From the NCBI RefSeq assembly GCF_001039575.1, contig NZ_JIBT01000022.1, positions 1-56,288 on the forward strand: a stretch of 56,288 nt of DNA, read 5' to 3'. Under the pieces are notes generated by a model. That model was not told the DNA's origin and did not search any database. It was given only the letters and a program-made list of their open reading frames with translations. Of this stretch, positions 46,175-55,882 are shown piece after piece. Both the position numbers and the translations under genes were made by a program. The stretch is from Halomonas sp. PR-M31. GTDB lineage: Bacteria; Pseudomonadota; Gammaproteobacteria; Pseudomonadales; Halomonadaceae. How positions within the stretch are numbered: the stretch's first letter is position 1; each line of letters starts with the position of its first letter.

Positions 46175-46630
46175 ATGAGCGTCAAGATCAAGGTCAACGG
46201 CACCGTTCATGACATCGACGGTGACCCTTCGATGCCACTGCTCTATGCGCTGCGGGACAATATCGGCCTGCGCGGTGCCAAGTTCGGTTGCGGGCTGGGT
46301 CAATGCGGCGCCTGCACGGTGCATGTGGATGGGCGCGCCGTATTTTCCTGCATCACCCCCATCGCTGCTCTCAACGGCCGCGCCGTCACCACCACGGAAG
46401 GGTTGCTCGAGGACGGCAAGCCCAACAAGGTGCAGCAGGCTTTTATTGATGAACAGGCGGCTCAGTGCGGCTACTGCATCGCCGGCATGGTGATGCGCGC
46501 TCAGCATCTGCTCAATCAAAATCCCGATCCGTCGGATGAGGAGATCCTCACTGGCATGCAGCCGAATCTATGCCGCTGTGGCACCCACGCCGCCATTCTG
46601 CGCGCCGTCAAGCGCGCCGCCAGAGCCTAG
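46175..46630 (+). CDS. 2Fe-2S subunit of a molybdenum hydroxylase (IorA-like)
   Basis: 151 residues. The N-terminal plant-type ferredoxin domain has CGLGQCGACTVHVDG (Cys39, Cys44, Cys47 and a fourth at about 59). The C-terminal helical domain has QCGYCIAGMVMRAQHLL and LCRCGTHAAILRAVKRA for the second 2Fe-2S cluster. It passes electrons from the Mo cofactor to the cytochrome c. It starts 3 bases after the cytochrome stop and is followed 13 bases later by the large subunit, so all three form one operon. Confidence 0.93.
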   Translation: MSVKIKVNGTVHDIDGDPSMPLLYALRDNIGLRGAKFGCGLGQCGACTVHVDGRAVFSCITPIAALNGRAVTTTEGLLEDGKPNKVQQAFIDEQAAQCGYCIAGMVMRAQHLLNQNPDPSDEEILTGMQPNLCRCGTHAAILRAVKRAARA

Positions 46631-46643
46631 GGAGAACCAGTTC

Positions 46644-48863
46644 ATGAACCATACGCCCACGCTCTCACGGCGCACGTTCCTGAAAGGTGCTGGCGGGCTG
46701 ATCGTGACCTTCTCACTGCTGGGCAAGGTCGTGTCCGCCCAGGAAGCTAAGCGCGATCTCAAGACCGGCACCCTGAAATCCGTCGAGGACGGCGTCGTCG
46801 AGTCCTATCTGGCCATCGACGAGAACGGCAAGGTCACCGTGTATAGCGGCAAGATCGATTTTGGCACCGGCGTGCGCACCGGCATGGCCCAGATCGCCGC
46901 GGAAGAGCTGTCCGTGCCCCTGGACGACGTCACGGTGATCGAGGGCGACACCGCTCTGACCCCGGATCAGGGGCCTACCTACGGCTCCAACTCCATTCAG
47001 GAGGCCGGGCAGAATCTGCGCTTTGCCGCCGCCACGGCCCGGGAGGCGCTGCTGGCCGCGGCGGCGAAGCGCCTGAGCGTCGCGCAAGAGGAGCTGACGA
47101 TCAGCGACGGCGTCATCCAGGGCCAGAACAGTCGCCTAGGCTATGGCGAACTGGTCGGCGACGAGCGCTTTTCTCTCAAGGTAGACGAGAAGGTTCCACT
47201 AAAAGACCCGGCAAAATATACCATCGTCGGCCAGCCCATCATTCGTCGCGGCCTGCCGGGCAAGATCACCGGCGACTTCGTCTACATGCAGGATCTGCGC
47301 GTACCCAACATGGCTTACGGCATCGTCGTGCGTCCGCCGGCAGTCCAGGCGACCCTGGAAGCGGTGGATGAAGGCTCCCTCGCCCATCTGCCTGACGTGG
47401 TCCAGGTCGTGCGCAAGGGCAATTTTCTCGGCATCGTCACTGAAAGCGAATGGTCCGCGGTGCGGGCCGGCCGTGAGATCAAGGCGACCTGGTCGACGAC
47501 AGAGTCTCTTCCGGAACAAAACAGTCTCTGGGAGCACGTCAGAAACACCAAGATCGTCAAGAACGACGTGACCAGCGACATTGGCAGCGTCGATGAAGCG
47601 CTCGAAGCTCCTGGCCGCACGATCAAGGCGACCTACGACTTTGCCCTGCATACCCACGGCTCCATTGGCCCCTCCTGTTCCATCGCGGACTTCAGTGACG
47701 GCAAGCTGGTGAGTTGGTCCTCCTCCCAAGCGACCCATCGCCTGCGCCAGGAGCTGGCGGAGATGTTCTCTCTCGCCGACAAGAACGTACGTTGCATCTA
47801 TCTCGAGGGGGCGGGTTGCTACGGACGCAACGGCCACGAGGATGCGGCAGCGGATGCGGCGCTGCTTTCAAGAGAAGTAGGACGCCCGGTACGGGTTCAG
47901 TGGATGCGCCATGACGAACACGGCTGGGACCCAAAGGGCCCGCCCACCCTGATCGACCTGCAGGCTCGGATCGACGATCAGAACCAGGTGAGCGCCTGGC
48001 AGTCCGAGTTTTTCATTCCCCAAGGCGCCGGCGGGCGCGTCGGGCTGCTGCCGGCGACCCTGGCGGACCTGCCCACCACCACGGAGCTAAATCCAGGCGG
48101 CATCACCAACGACTCCGCGATCCCCTACGGGTTTCCCAATGTGCGCACTATTTGTCATCGGCTCGAATCCACGCCACTGCGCCCTTCCTGGATTCGCGCG
48201 CCGGGCCGCATGCAGAACACCTTCGCCAACGAGTCGTTCTTCGATGAAGTAGCCGCAGCACTCGAGATCGACCCTATCGAATTTCGCCGTCAACAGATCG
48301 ACCCAAACGACCGACGTGGCCATGAGATTCTGGATCGTCTGGAAAAACTGACGGAATGGGAAAAGCGTACCTCTCCCAAACAGGATGTCGGCGACAGGAT
48401 GCTTTCCGGCCGGGGGGCGGCCTATGTGAAGTATGAGCTCAAGCGCACCTACGTCGGCGCGGTAGCCGACGTCGAGGTGGATCGCTTTTCCGGCAAGATT
48501 CACGTCAAGCGCTTCTTCGTGGTGCACGACTGCGGCCAGATCATCAACCCCACTTCCGTGCGAGCCCAGATCGAAGGCAACGTCATTCAGACGACGAGTC
48601 GCACCCTTAAAGAGGAGCTGACCTTCGATCGCAAGAGGGTCACGAGCCTTGACTGGGCCACCTACCCGATCCTGCGATTCAAGGAGGTGCCCGAGGTGGT
48701 CATCGATTTGATCGACCGTCCGGAAGAAGAGCCCTGGGGGGTAGGCGAACCTTCCTCGGCCATTGTGTCCGCCTGTATTTCTAATGCGGTGTTCGATGCA
48801 ACCGGTGCAAGAATGCGCTCCGTGCCGTTCAAGCCGGAAAAGGTGCGTGCAGCGCTTTCTTGA
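46644..48863 (+). CDS. Molybdopterin-binding hydroxylase large subunit with TAT signal (IorB-like)
   Basis: 739 residues. LSRRTFLKGAGGLIVTFSLL is a twin-arginine signal, so the folded enzyme is exported, consistent with a cytochrome c partner. Mo-cofactor segments include GSNSIQEAGQNLRFAAATARE, GAGCYGRNGHEDAAADAALL, RAPGRMQNTFANESFFDEVA, VVHDCGQIINPTSVRAQIEG and the active-site EPWGVGEPSSAIVSACISNA (GVGEP, catalytic Glu). This is the IorB/aldehyde-dehydrogenase type of periplasmic xanthine-oxidase-family enzyme; the substrate could be an aldehyde or N-heterocycle. GGGAGAACC precedes the ATG at 46644. Confidence 0.9.
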   Translation: MNHTPTLSRRTFLKGAGGLIVTFSLLGKVVSAQEAKRDLKTGTLKSVEDGVVESYLAIDENGKVTVYSGKIDFGTGVRTGMAQIAAEELSVPLDDVTVIEGDTALTPDQGPTYGSNSIQEAGQNLRFAAATAREALLAAAAKRLSVAQEELTISDGVIQGQNSRLGYGELVGDERFSLKVDEKVPLKDPAKYTIVGQPIIRRGLPGKITGDFVYMQDLRVPNMAYGIVVRPPAVQATLEAVDEGSLAHLPDVVQVVRKGNFLGIVTESEWSAVRAGREIKATWSTTESLPEQNSLWEHVRNTKIVKNDVTSDIGSVDEALEAPGRTIKATYDFALHTHGSIGPSCSIADFSDGKLVSWSSSQATHRLRQELAEMFSLADKNVRCIYLEGAGCYGRNGHEDAAADAALLSREVGRPVRVQWMRHDEHGWDPKGPPTLIDLQARIDDQNQVSAWQSEFFIPQGAGGRVGLLPATLADLPTTTELNPGGITNDSAIPYGFPNVRTICHRLESTPLRPSWIRAPGRMQNTFANESFFDEVAAALEIDPIEFRRQQIDPNDRRGHEILDRLEKLTEWEKRTSPKQDVGDRMLSGRGAAYVKYELKRTYVGAVADVEVDRFSGKIHVKRFFVVHDCGQIINPTSVRAQIEGNVIQTTSRTLKEELTFDRKRVTSLDWATYPILRFKEVPEVVIDLIDRPEEEPWGVGEPSSAIVSACISNAVFDATGARMRSVPFKPEKVRAALS

Positions 48864-48929
48864 ACATAAAGACAACCACGGACAGCAGTCATCGTGGCGC
48901 TGAAATCCTTTGCGGGAAAACGGCCTTCG

Positions 48930-49544
48930 CTAACTCCTGGCCACCGCCAGGCAGGACGCTCGGCTGCCATGATGGGATAAGAAGACAAACTCCTCCAGCT
49001 CAAGGCCAGCGGCGCGAAGCTGAGCCTTGAACGCCTCTTCGTAGGTCACGCGGCCGAAATCGATGCTCGTTACTCGCTTGAGTACGGGCTTGAAGCGCTC
49101 CATCCAGCGAGAAGGCTGCTTTTGAATGGTTTGGGTGAAAAATATCTGCCCACCCGGGCACAAGAGCCCACGGCAATGCCGCAGCGCCTGCTCGGGATCG
49201 GGCAGCAACATGAAGCTTGCCGAGAAGTAAACGGCATCATAGGGCCCGCCTTGATGATCGTAGACCGACTCGAGTCGCACTTCCGTGTAGTCAGCCAGTG
49301 AGGAGGCTGCCAGCCTTCGCCTGGCGCTTTTCATGTAGTCGGCGTCTATATCGATGCCCGTCACATGCAGGCGTTTACGCTTGACCACCTCGGCATTGGC
49401 CACCAGCGCGCCAGCCGTGCCGATGCCCACATCCAGCATGGTGGCGCCCTCGGGTACGCGCTCTAGCACCTGCGCGTACCAGCGGGAGGTGAGCTTGAGG
49501 ATAAGGGTGTCGTATATGAAGCTACGCATCATGGCTCCCTGCAC
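48930..49544 (-). CDS. Class I SAM-dependent methyltransferase
   Basis: About 204 residues. TMLDVGIGTAGALVANAE is motif I (SAM binding), TGIDIDADYMKSARRRL the acidic loop, DAVYFSASFMLLPDPEQAL motif II-III, and LCPGGQIFFTQTIQ the next strand. GGAGA with a spacing of 6 favours the GTG at 49544; an ATG at 49529 is also supported. It starts 3 bases after the GMC oxidoreductase stop, so it is co-transcribed. Substrate unknown; small-molecule or quinone-type methylation are the usual options. Confidence 0.82.
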   Translation of the reverse strand: MQGAMMRSFIYDTLILKLTSRWYAQVLERVPEGATMLDVGIGTAGALVANAEVVKRKRLHVTGIDIDADYMKSARRRLAASSLADYTEVRLESVYDHQGGPYDAVYFSASFMLLPDPEQALRHCRGLLCPGGQIFFTQTIQKQPSRWMERFKPVLKRVTSIDFGRVTYEEAFKAQLRAAGLELEEFVFLSHHGSRASCLAVARS

Positions 49545-49546
49545 TG

Positions 49547-51226
49547 TTATTCTCCCGAAATGATCCAGCGCGCGGCTTTCTCCGCGATCATCAGGGTGGG
49601 CGAGTTGGTGTTGCCGCTGGTGATCGTCGGCATGATGCTGGCATCGACGACCCGAAGACCTTGAATGCCTCGCACCTTGAGCCGCGAGTCGAGTACCGCG
49701 AAAGAATCGTCGTCACGGCCCATCTTCACCGTGCCCACCGGATGAAAGATGGTACTGGCGATATCGCCGGCAAGCCGGGTCAGCTCCTCGTCGGTTTGAT
49801 ACTGAACGCCTGGGCGCCACTCCTCGGGCTGGTACTGGGCCAGGGCCGGCTGAGCTACGATCTCCCGCACCTGACGCAAACTGGCCGCCGCTACCTGGCG
49901 ATCCTCATCGGTGCTGAGATAATTTGGCGCAATGAGCGGTGGATCATCGAAGCAATTCGAGCGAATACGCACCGACCCGCGACTAGTGGGGCTAAGGTTG
50001 CACACGCTTGCGGTAAAGGCAGGAAACCTGTGCAGTTCTTCACCGAAGGCCTCCAGGCTGAGGGGCTGGACATGGTACTCCAGATTGGCGTGAGGAAGAC
50101 TTGGATCGGAGCGGGTAAAGGCGCCAAGCTGACTTGGAGCCATGCTCATCGGCCCGGTTCGGCGCAGCAGGTATTCAAGACCGATTTTGGCCTTGCCGAA
50201 CAGGCTGTTGGTAAGCACATTGAGCGTCTTTACACTTCGTACCTTGAACACGGTGCGGATCTGTAGATGATCCTGAAGGTTCTCGCCAACCCCCGGGGCG
50301 TCCTGCACCACCTCGATGCCCTGGGTCTTGAGCAGCGCTGCCGGACCGATACCGGAAAGCTGCAGAATCTGCGGCGAACCGATGGCGCCAGCGGAAAGAA
50401 TGACTTCACGGTTGGCGCGAACGGTTGTCGTCTCGCTGCTTTTACCACTCTTGCTACCTCGGTGCAGGACGGCACCCACGCAGCGCGTACCGCCCTCTTC
50501 CGTTGCGTCGAATATCAGGCGCTCGACCTGGGCACCGGTCCAGACGGTCAGATTCGACCTATCCTTGACCGGGCGCAGGAACGCCTTTGACGTGTTCCAG
50601 CGCCAGCCGGAACGCTGGTTGACCTCGAAATAGCCCACCCCGGCATTGTCCCCGGTGTTGAAGTCCTCGGTGCGTTCGAAACCTGCCTGACCAGCGGCTT
50701 CGGCAAACGCTTCAAGAATTTCCCAGCTCAGGCGTTGCTTTTCGATCCGCCACTCGCCGCCGTTACCATGCACCTGCGCAAAGCGGTCGCCAGTCTTCGT
50801 CTCGGGAGTAGCGCCGTCATCGAGCCGATAATGATCTTCATGGGCCATGAAATCCGGCAGCGAGTTTTGCCAATTCCAGGCGTCATCACCGGTGAGTTCC
50901 GCCCACTGATCGTAGTCCCGGGCCTGGCCGCGCATGTAGATCATGCCGTTGATGGAAGAGCAACCGCCCAGAGTCTTGCCGCGGGGATAGCGCAATGAAC
51001 GCCCATTGAGCCCCGCATCGGGCTCGGTCTGATAAAGCCAGTCGGTGCGCGGGTTGCCGATGCAATAAAGATACCCCACGGGAATGTGAATCCAGTGGTA
51101 GTTGTCTTTCTGGCCGGCTTCAAGCAGTAGGACTCGCTTCGAGGAATCCTTGCTCAGGCGATTGGCCAGCAGGCAACCGGCGGTACCGGCCCCGACGATG
51201 ATGTAATCGAAGGCGTCTCGAGACAT
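49547..51226 (-). CDS. GMC-family flavin oxidoreductase (choline/alcohol dehydrogenase-like)
   Basis: 559 residues. DYIIVGAGTAGCLLANRLS is the FAD-binding loop, GKTLGGCSSINGMIYMRGQ the first GMC signature, ILSAGAIGSPQILQLSGIG the second, and FHPVGTVKMG plus GNTNSPTLMIAEKAA the C-terminal catalytic His/Asn region. It resembles BetA and AlkJ-type alcohol dehydrogenases. No betB, betI or betT is present, so choline as substrate is not supported; a primary alcohol is as likely. The methyltransferase gene follows directly downstream. Confidence 0.85.
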   Translation of the reverse strand: MSRDAFDYIIVGAGTAGCLLANRLSKDSSKRVLLLEAGQKDNYHWIHIPVGYLYCIGNPRTDWLYQTEPDAGLNGRSLRYPRGKTLGGCSSINGMIYMRGQARDYDQWAELTGDDAWNWQNSLPDFMAHEDHYRLDDGATPETKTGDRFAQVHGNGGEWRIEKQRLSWEILEAFAEAAGQAGFERTEDFNTGDNAGVGYFEVNQRSGWRWNTSKAFLRPVKDRSNLTVWTGAQVERLIFDATEEGGTRCVGAVLHRGSKSGKSSETTTVRANREVILSAGAIGSPQILQLSGIGPAALLKTQGIEVVQDAPGVGENLQDHLQIRTVFKVRSVKTLNVLTNSLFGKAKIGLEYLLRRTGPMSMAPSQLGAFTRSDPSLPHANLEYHVQPLSLEAFGEELHRFPAFTASVCNLSPTSRGSVRIRSNCFDDPPLIAPNYLSTDEDRQVAAASLRQVREIVAQPALAQYQPEEWRPGVQYQTDEELTRLAGDIASTIFHPVGTVKMGRDDDSFAVLDSRLKVRGIQGLRVVDASIMPTITSGNTNSPTLMIAEKAARWIISGE

Positions 51227-51311
51227 GGCGTTGTCCTCCGTCAGCGGGACGCCCCGAGTCAGGCGACTGACTCGGGAGTATTGTTATTGCAAACGAATGA
51301 AGGCTGTTGGC

Positions 51312-53501
51312 CTACTGCTTTGCAGCCCTTGCCGCCCGCGCCGCGTGCAGCTTCTTGTAGCTTTCGATCAGCCGCTGGTGTCTTTCCACCCCTTCCAGCT
51401 TCATGCTGGTGGGGGTCAAACCGGGAAAGCGCACCTCGCCATTCACCGAGCCCACCACGGCCTCCATGGTCTCGTTGCCGAACATGCGCCGCAGGTTGTA
51501 GAGATAGTCGTCCAGCGCCAGCTCATCGTCCAGAGTGATTTCCAGCACCGCCTGCATCGCCTGATAGAAAAGCCCCCTCGCGACGGTGTTGTCGTTGAAC
51601 TGCAGGAACATCTCGACCCGCTCCAGCGCTTCCTCGAACTGCTGCAGCGCCAGGTGGATCAGAAGCTTCAGCTCCAGGATAGTGAGCTCGGACCACACGG
51701 TGTTGTCGTCGAACTCGATGCCGATCAGGGTGACGATCTTCATCTGCTCGTCGAGTTCGCTCTCCTCCAGACGCTCGAGCAGTGCGGCCAGCTGCGTATC
51801 ATCGAGTGAATGCAGGTTGAGGATGTCCTCGCGGAAAGCCAGCGCCATGTTGGTGTTGTCCCAGACCAGATCCTCCACGGGATACACCTCGGAATACCCC
51901 GGCACCAGGATACGGCACACCGGCGCGCCCAGATCCTCATGGACGGCCATGTAGGCTTCCAGGCCCATTTCCTCGAGAATGCCGAACAGCGCTGCAGCCT
52001 CTTCCTCGTTAGTGCCCGAGAAGTCCCACTCGCAGAACTCGACGTCTTGTTTGGCACTGAAGAAGCGCCAGGAAACCACCCCGGAAGAGTCAATGAAGTG
52101 TTCGACGTAGTTGTTAGGCTCGGACACCGCCTGGGAATTGAAGGTAGGCGGCGGCAGATCGTTCAGGCCCTCGAAGCTGCGGCCTTGGAGCAGCTCGGTG
52201 AGACTGCGCTCGATCGCCACCTGGAGGCTCGGGTGCGCGCCGAAGCAGGCGAAGACGCCGCCGGTCTTCGGGTTCATCACGGTAACGGAGACCACCGGGA
52301 ACCGCCCGCCAAGAGAGGCATCCTTGACCAGTACCGGGAACCCCTGGGCTTCCACTGCTTCGATGCCCTCAACAATCTCGGGATATTTTGCCAGCACCGC
52401 CGGGGGCACGTCGGGTAGCGTGATCTCTTCTTCGATGATCTGCTTCTTCACCGCCCGCTCGAAGATCTCCGATAGGCACTGCACCTGGGCCTCGGCAAGG
52501 GTGTTGCCGGCGCTCATGCCGTTGCTGAGATAGAGGTTCTCGATCAAATTGGAAGGGAAATAAACCGTTTCGCCGTCGGATTGGCGCAGGAAAGGCAAGG
52601 AGACGATACCGCGGGCCACCTTGCCGGAGTTGGTATCGATAAGATGCGAGCCGCGCAGCTCCCCGTCCGGATCAAAAATCGCCCGGCAATGACCATCCAG
52701 TATGCCCGCCGGCAACTCATCGTTGGGCCCGGGCTGGAACCACTCCTCGTTGGGATAGTGAACGAAGGCGCTATTGGCAATCTCCTCGCCGAAGAACTGA
52801 TCGTTATAGAAGAAGTTGCAGCTCAAGCGCTCGAGGAACTCCCCCAGGGCTGAGCACAGCGCGGCCTCCTTGGTGGCGCCCTTGCCGTTGGTGAAGCACA
52901 AAGGCGAGGCCGCATCGCGAATATGCAGCGACCACACATGGGGCACGATGTTGCGCCAAGAGGCGATCTCGATCTTCATGCCAAGCGCCTCGAGCATCGC
53001 CGTCATGTTGGCGATGGTCTGCTCCAGGGGCAGGTCCTTGCCCTCGATCCAGGTGTTTTCGCCCTCCACGGTGCCGCTCATCAGCAGCGCCTGGGCATTC
53101 TCGTCGATGTTATCGACTACTTCGATCTGGAACTCCGGGTTGTTCTGGATCACCCGCTTTACCGAACAGCGCTCGATGGAACGTAAGATACCGGTGCGAT
53201 CCTTCTCAGAGAGATCCGCCGGCAGCTCGATCTGGATTCTGAAGATCTGGTTGTAGCGGTTCTCCGGGTCGACGATGTTGTTCTGAGACAGCCGGATGTT
53301 CTCGGTGGGAATGTCCCGAGCGTTGCAATAGACCCGCACGAAGTAGGCGGCACACAGCGCCGAGGAGGCCAGAAAATAGTCGAACGGACCCGGCGCGGAG
53401 CCGTCGCCCTTGTAGCGGATCGGTTGATCGGTGATGACGGTGAAATCGTCGAACCTGGCTTCTTGGCGCAGGTTGTCGAGATAGTTGACCTTGATTTCCA
53501 T
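51312..53501 (-). CDS. OsmC-YcaO fusion protein
   Basis: 729 residues starting MEIKVNYLDNLRQEARFDDF. Residues 1 to about 150 are an OsmC-like domain (QPIRYKGDGSAPGPFDYFLASSALCAAYFV; one Cys conserved). Residues about 170-560 are a YcaO domain with its ATP-site pattern (ALCSALGEFLERL, AQVQCLSEIFERAV, FPVVSVTVMNPKTGGVFACFGAHPSL, IERSLTELLQGR). The last about 160 residues are helical and TPR-like. E. coli YcaO lacks the OsmC part and affects S12 beta-methylthiolation; other YcaO proteins form azolines or thioamides. No precursor peptide or partner gene is obvious nearby. No good Shine-Dalgarno is seen at 53501; starts up to 53783 are open but outside the family. A TetR gene is divergent. Confidence 0.88.
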   Translation of the reverse strand: MEIKVNYLDNLRQEARFDDFTVITDQPIRYKGDGSAPGPFDYFLASSALCAAYFVRVYCNARDIPTENIRLSQNNIVDPENRYNQIFRIQIELPADLSEKDRTGILRSIERCSVKRVIQNNPEFQIEVVDNIDENAQALLMSGTVEGENTWIEGKDLPLEQTIANMTAMLEALGMKIEIASWRNIVPHVWSLHIRDAASPLCFTNGKGATKEAALCSALGEFLERLSCNFFYNDQFFGEEIANSAFVHYPNEEWFQPGPNDELPAGILDGHCRAIFDPDGELRGSHLIDTNSGKVARGIVSLPFLRQSDGETVYFPSNLIENLYLSNGMSAGNTLAEAQVQCLSEIFERAVKKQIIEEEITLPDVPPAVLAKYPEIVEGIEAVEAQGFPVLVKDASLGGRFPVVSVTVMNPKTGGVFACFGAHPSLQVAIERSLTELLQGRSFEGLNDLPPPTFNSQAVSEPNNYVEHFIDSSGVVSWRFFSAKQDVEFCEWDFSGTNEEEAAALFGILEEMGLEAYMAVHEDLGAPVCRILVPGYSEVYPVEDLVWDNTNMALAFREDILNLHSLDDTQLAALLERLEESELDEQMKIVTLIGIEFDDNTVWSELTILELKLLIHLALQQFEEALERVEMFLQFNDNTVARGLFYQAMQAVLEITLDDELALDDYLYNLRRMFGNETMEAVVGSVNGEVRFPGLTPTSMKLEGVERHQRLIESYKKLHAARAARAAKQ

Positions 53502-53700
53502 GGAGAAGAGCCGGGTTGATGACTGTCGGCGCGCCGTAGGCGAGTGACCGGTCATTATCCCGGTTTTGTTGTCCGGCGTCTTGGGTAGTGGATGAAAAAT
53601 CGGGCTGACTGCCCTGCCCGCTTGCAGTGATAGCCAGGATTGCAATCGGCGGCAAAACAGGTTATGTAGTGATTGATACACATATTTCAAATACGCGTCA

Positions 53701-54288
53701 ATGGATTTCATAGTGACCGATACAAATAATGTCAAAACCTCAGGACGCCCAAGGCAATTTTCCGTGAGTGAGGGCGTTGCCAAGGTAATGCCACTGTTCC
53801 ATGCGCGGGGCTATGACGATGTCGGCGTTGCGGAGTTGAGCAATACCATTGGCGTGAAGGCCACCAGCCTTTATGCGGCCTATGGCAACAAGCTGGGGCT
53901 TTTCGAACGGGCGCTGGCTCATTACGTTGAATGCAGCGGCGGATTCGTCGGCGAGGCCTTGTCCCGGGCCAATTCCGCCGAAGACCTGTTGCCTGAGCTG
54001 CTGCGCAGTGCTGCGATCGCCTATACCGAACACCCTGGGCGCCCTGGCTGCATGGTGCTCGACGGTGAGCTGATGACCAGCGACACTCAGGCCGCCGAGC
54101 TGATCCGGAACAACATCATTCGGGTCAGATCGGCCATCGCCGACCGGTTTCGGGAGTTCGGCTCGAACGAACCAGAGCGCAACGCCGACCTGGCTATCTT
54201 GTTGATGCGGGGAATCTCGGCGAGCGCCCGCACTGGCTCGTCTCGAGAGAGCCTGCTGGACGCCGCGGATTGGATGGCAACAGAATGA
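53701..54288 (+). CDS. TetR/AcrR-family transcriptional regulator
   Basis: 195 residues. The N-terminal HTH covers about residues 20-65 (VSEGVAKVMPLFHARGYDDV, then ELSNTIGVKATSLYAAYGNK, where the second part is the recognition helix). The C-terminal half is the ligand-binding dimer domain (residues about 85-190). It is divergent from the OsmC-YcaO gene with about 200 bases between their starts, so it probably regulates that gene and itself. It converges with the hydratase/phosphate acetyltransferase gene at 54304. Confidence 0.85.
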   Translation: MDFIVTDTNNVKTSGRPRQFSVSEGVAKVMPLFHARGYDDVGVAELSNTIGVKATSLYAAYGNKLGLFERALAHYVECSGGFVGEALSRANSAEDLLPELLRSAAIAYTEHPGRPGCMVLDGELMTSDTQAAELIRNNIIRVRSAIADRFREFGSNEPERNADLAILLMRGISASARTGSSRESLLDAADWMATE

Positions 54289-54303
54289 ATACTCAAAATG
54301 TGC

Positions 54304-55730
54304 CTACTCGGCCTGACCGCTTCCTGTAGAAGACGAGTCTGCCAGCGTCTGATCGCGGTGGCGCACGTAAAGCTGAACGATGGCAGCGGATGCCAGGCGG
54401 CTGAGCGTATTGTCGGCGCGACTGGTCAGCATGATGGGCACCCGAGCGCCCAGCACCACCCCCGCTGCATCCGCGCCGGCGAGATAGATGAGCTGTTTGG
54501 CGATCATGTTGCCCGCTTCGAGATCCGGCGCAACGAGAATATCCGCATCTCCTGCCACCGGCGAACTGATGCCTTTTGCCTTTGCTGCCTCTAAAGAGAC
54601 CGCATTGTCGAAGGCAAGCGGGCCATCGATGATGCCGCCGCTGATCTGACCGCGCTCCGCCATCTTGCACAGCGCCGCCGCCTGGATGGTCGAGTCGATC
54701 TTGGGTGTCACCGTCTCTACCGCGGATAGCAGCGCCACCTTGGGCACCTCGATGCCCAATGCCTGGGCAAGTTCGATGGCGTTCTGCACGATATCGCGCT
54801 TGTCATCGAGGGTTGGATAGATGTTGATTGCCGCATCGGTGATGAACAGCGGCTTGGCGTAATGAGGTACATCAAGGGCATAGACATGGCTCAGACGTCG
54901 CTCGGTGCGAATACCCTTGGAGCTGTTGACGACCGCTGCCATCAGCTCATCGGTATGCAGCTTGCCCTTCATCAGGCTTCGACCTTGGCCTGTCGGACCA
55001 GACTGACCGCCATCGCCGCGGCGGCGTGACTATGGGGCGTATCTATGATCTCGATTTCTCCGAGATCGAAGCCGGCTTCCATAGCGGCGGCTTCAATCTT
55101 GGCTCGCGGCCCCACGAGAACAGGAGTGATGAGTCCCAGATTCGCCGCCTCGAGTGCGCCAGAGAGTGACAGGGCATCGCAAGGATGCACGACGGCGGTA
55201 CGCGCCGGTGCAAGATCCCGTGTCGCGTCAATGAGCGCCTTGTAGCGTGCCCCGGGTTCGTGCAAAAACACCTGGGGCAAGGAGACTTTCGGCCGACGTA
55301 CTTTCTTGGACGGCGCAATCACCTCTGCCTCCCCCAGCACTACCGTGTCACCGGCCTGATTGACGCAGGAGCAATCCAGAATCACACGCTTCTTCTCGGG
55401 ATTCTTCTCCCGCACGGTGACCCGCACCGTCAGGGTGTCGCCAATCTCGACGGGATGGCGAAAACTCAAGGACTGATTGAGATAGATAGTGCCCGGGCCA
55501 GGCAATTCGGTGCCAAGCACTGCTGAAACAAGGGCGCCGCCCCACATGCCATGGGCAATCACCCGCTGAAAACTGCCTTCCTGGGCGAAAGCTTCATCAA
55601 GATGGGTAGGATTCACATCTCCGGACATGATGGCAAAGAGCTCGATGTCCTCGCGTCTAAGGGTGCGTACCAGCTGTGCCGACTGGCCGACTTCCATCTC
55701 GTCGAAAGTTCTGTTCTCGATGTAGTGCAT
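54304..55730 (-). pseudogene. Enoyl-CoA hydratase/phosphate acetyltransferase split by a frameshift
   Basis: The first part (55730-54972, 252 residues) has a MaoC-like hot-dog hydratase domain (FAIMSGDVNPTHLDEAFAQE, VIAHGMWGGALVSAVLG) and the start of a Pta domain (DLAPARTAVVHPCDALSLSG). It ends ...RQAKVEA. The second part (54972-54304, 222 residues) starts MKGKLHTDELMAAVVN and completes Pta (FITDAAINIYPTLDDKR; PLAFDNAVSLEAAKAKGI; DILVAPDLEAGNMIAKQL). The intact protein reads ...KVEALMKGKLHTDEL; adding one C to the CC before TG restores it, so one base is missing from a C run. Stop and start now overlap as TGATG, which could allow coupled translation of two pieces. Bifunctional forms make acyl phosphates from enoyl-CoA-derived units. 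Confidence 0.85.
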
Positions 55731-55882
55731 GTTGACTCCCTTTTCTCGTCAGCAGTGACGTCGCCAGACCCAGTGAACGATTACGCCCACCGGGCTAGGT
55801 CTTTGGACCAGCCTAACAAAAAGAGATAACGTCTTGTGCGACACCCAAGCGTTTCAAAAAGCACGAATAGAAGGATCACGGC

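Noticed and set aside
49547-51226. GMC oxidoreductase as betA of a choline-to-betaine operon
   Set aside because: No betB, betI or choline transporter is nearby; the sequence is equally close to other alcohol dehydrogenases.
53502-53783. N-terminal extension of the OsmC-YcaO protein
   Set aside because: The extra residues have no family similarity and would overlap the divergent TetR start; the OsmC domain begins naturally at 53501.
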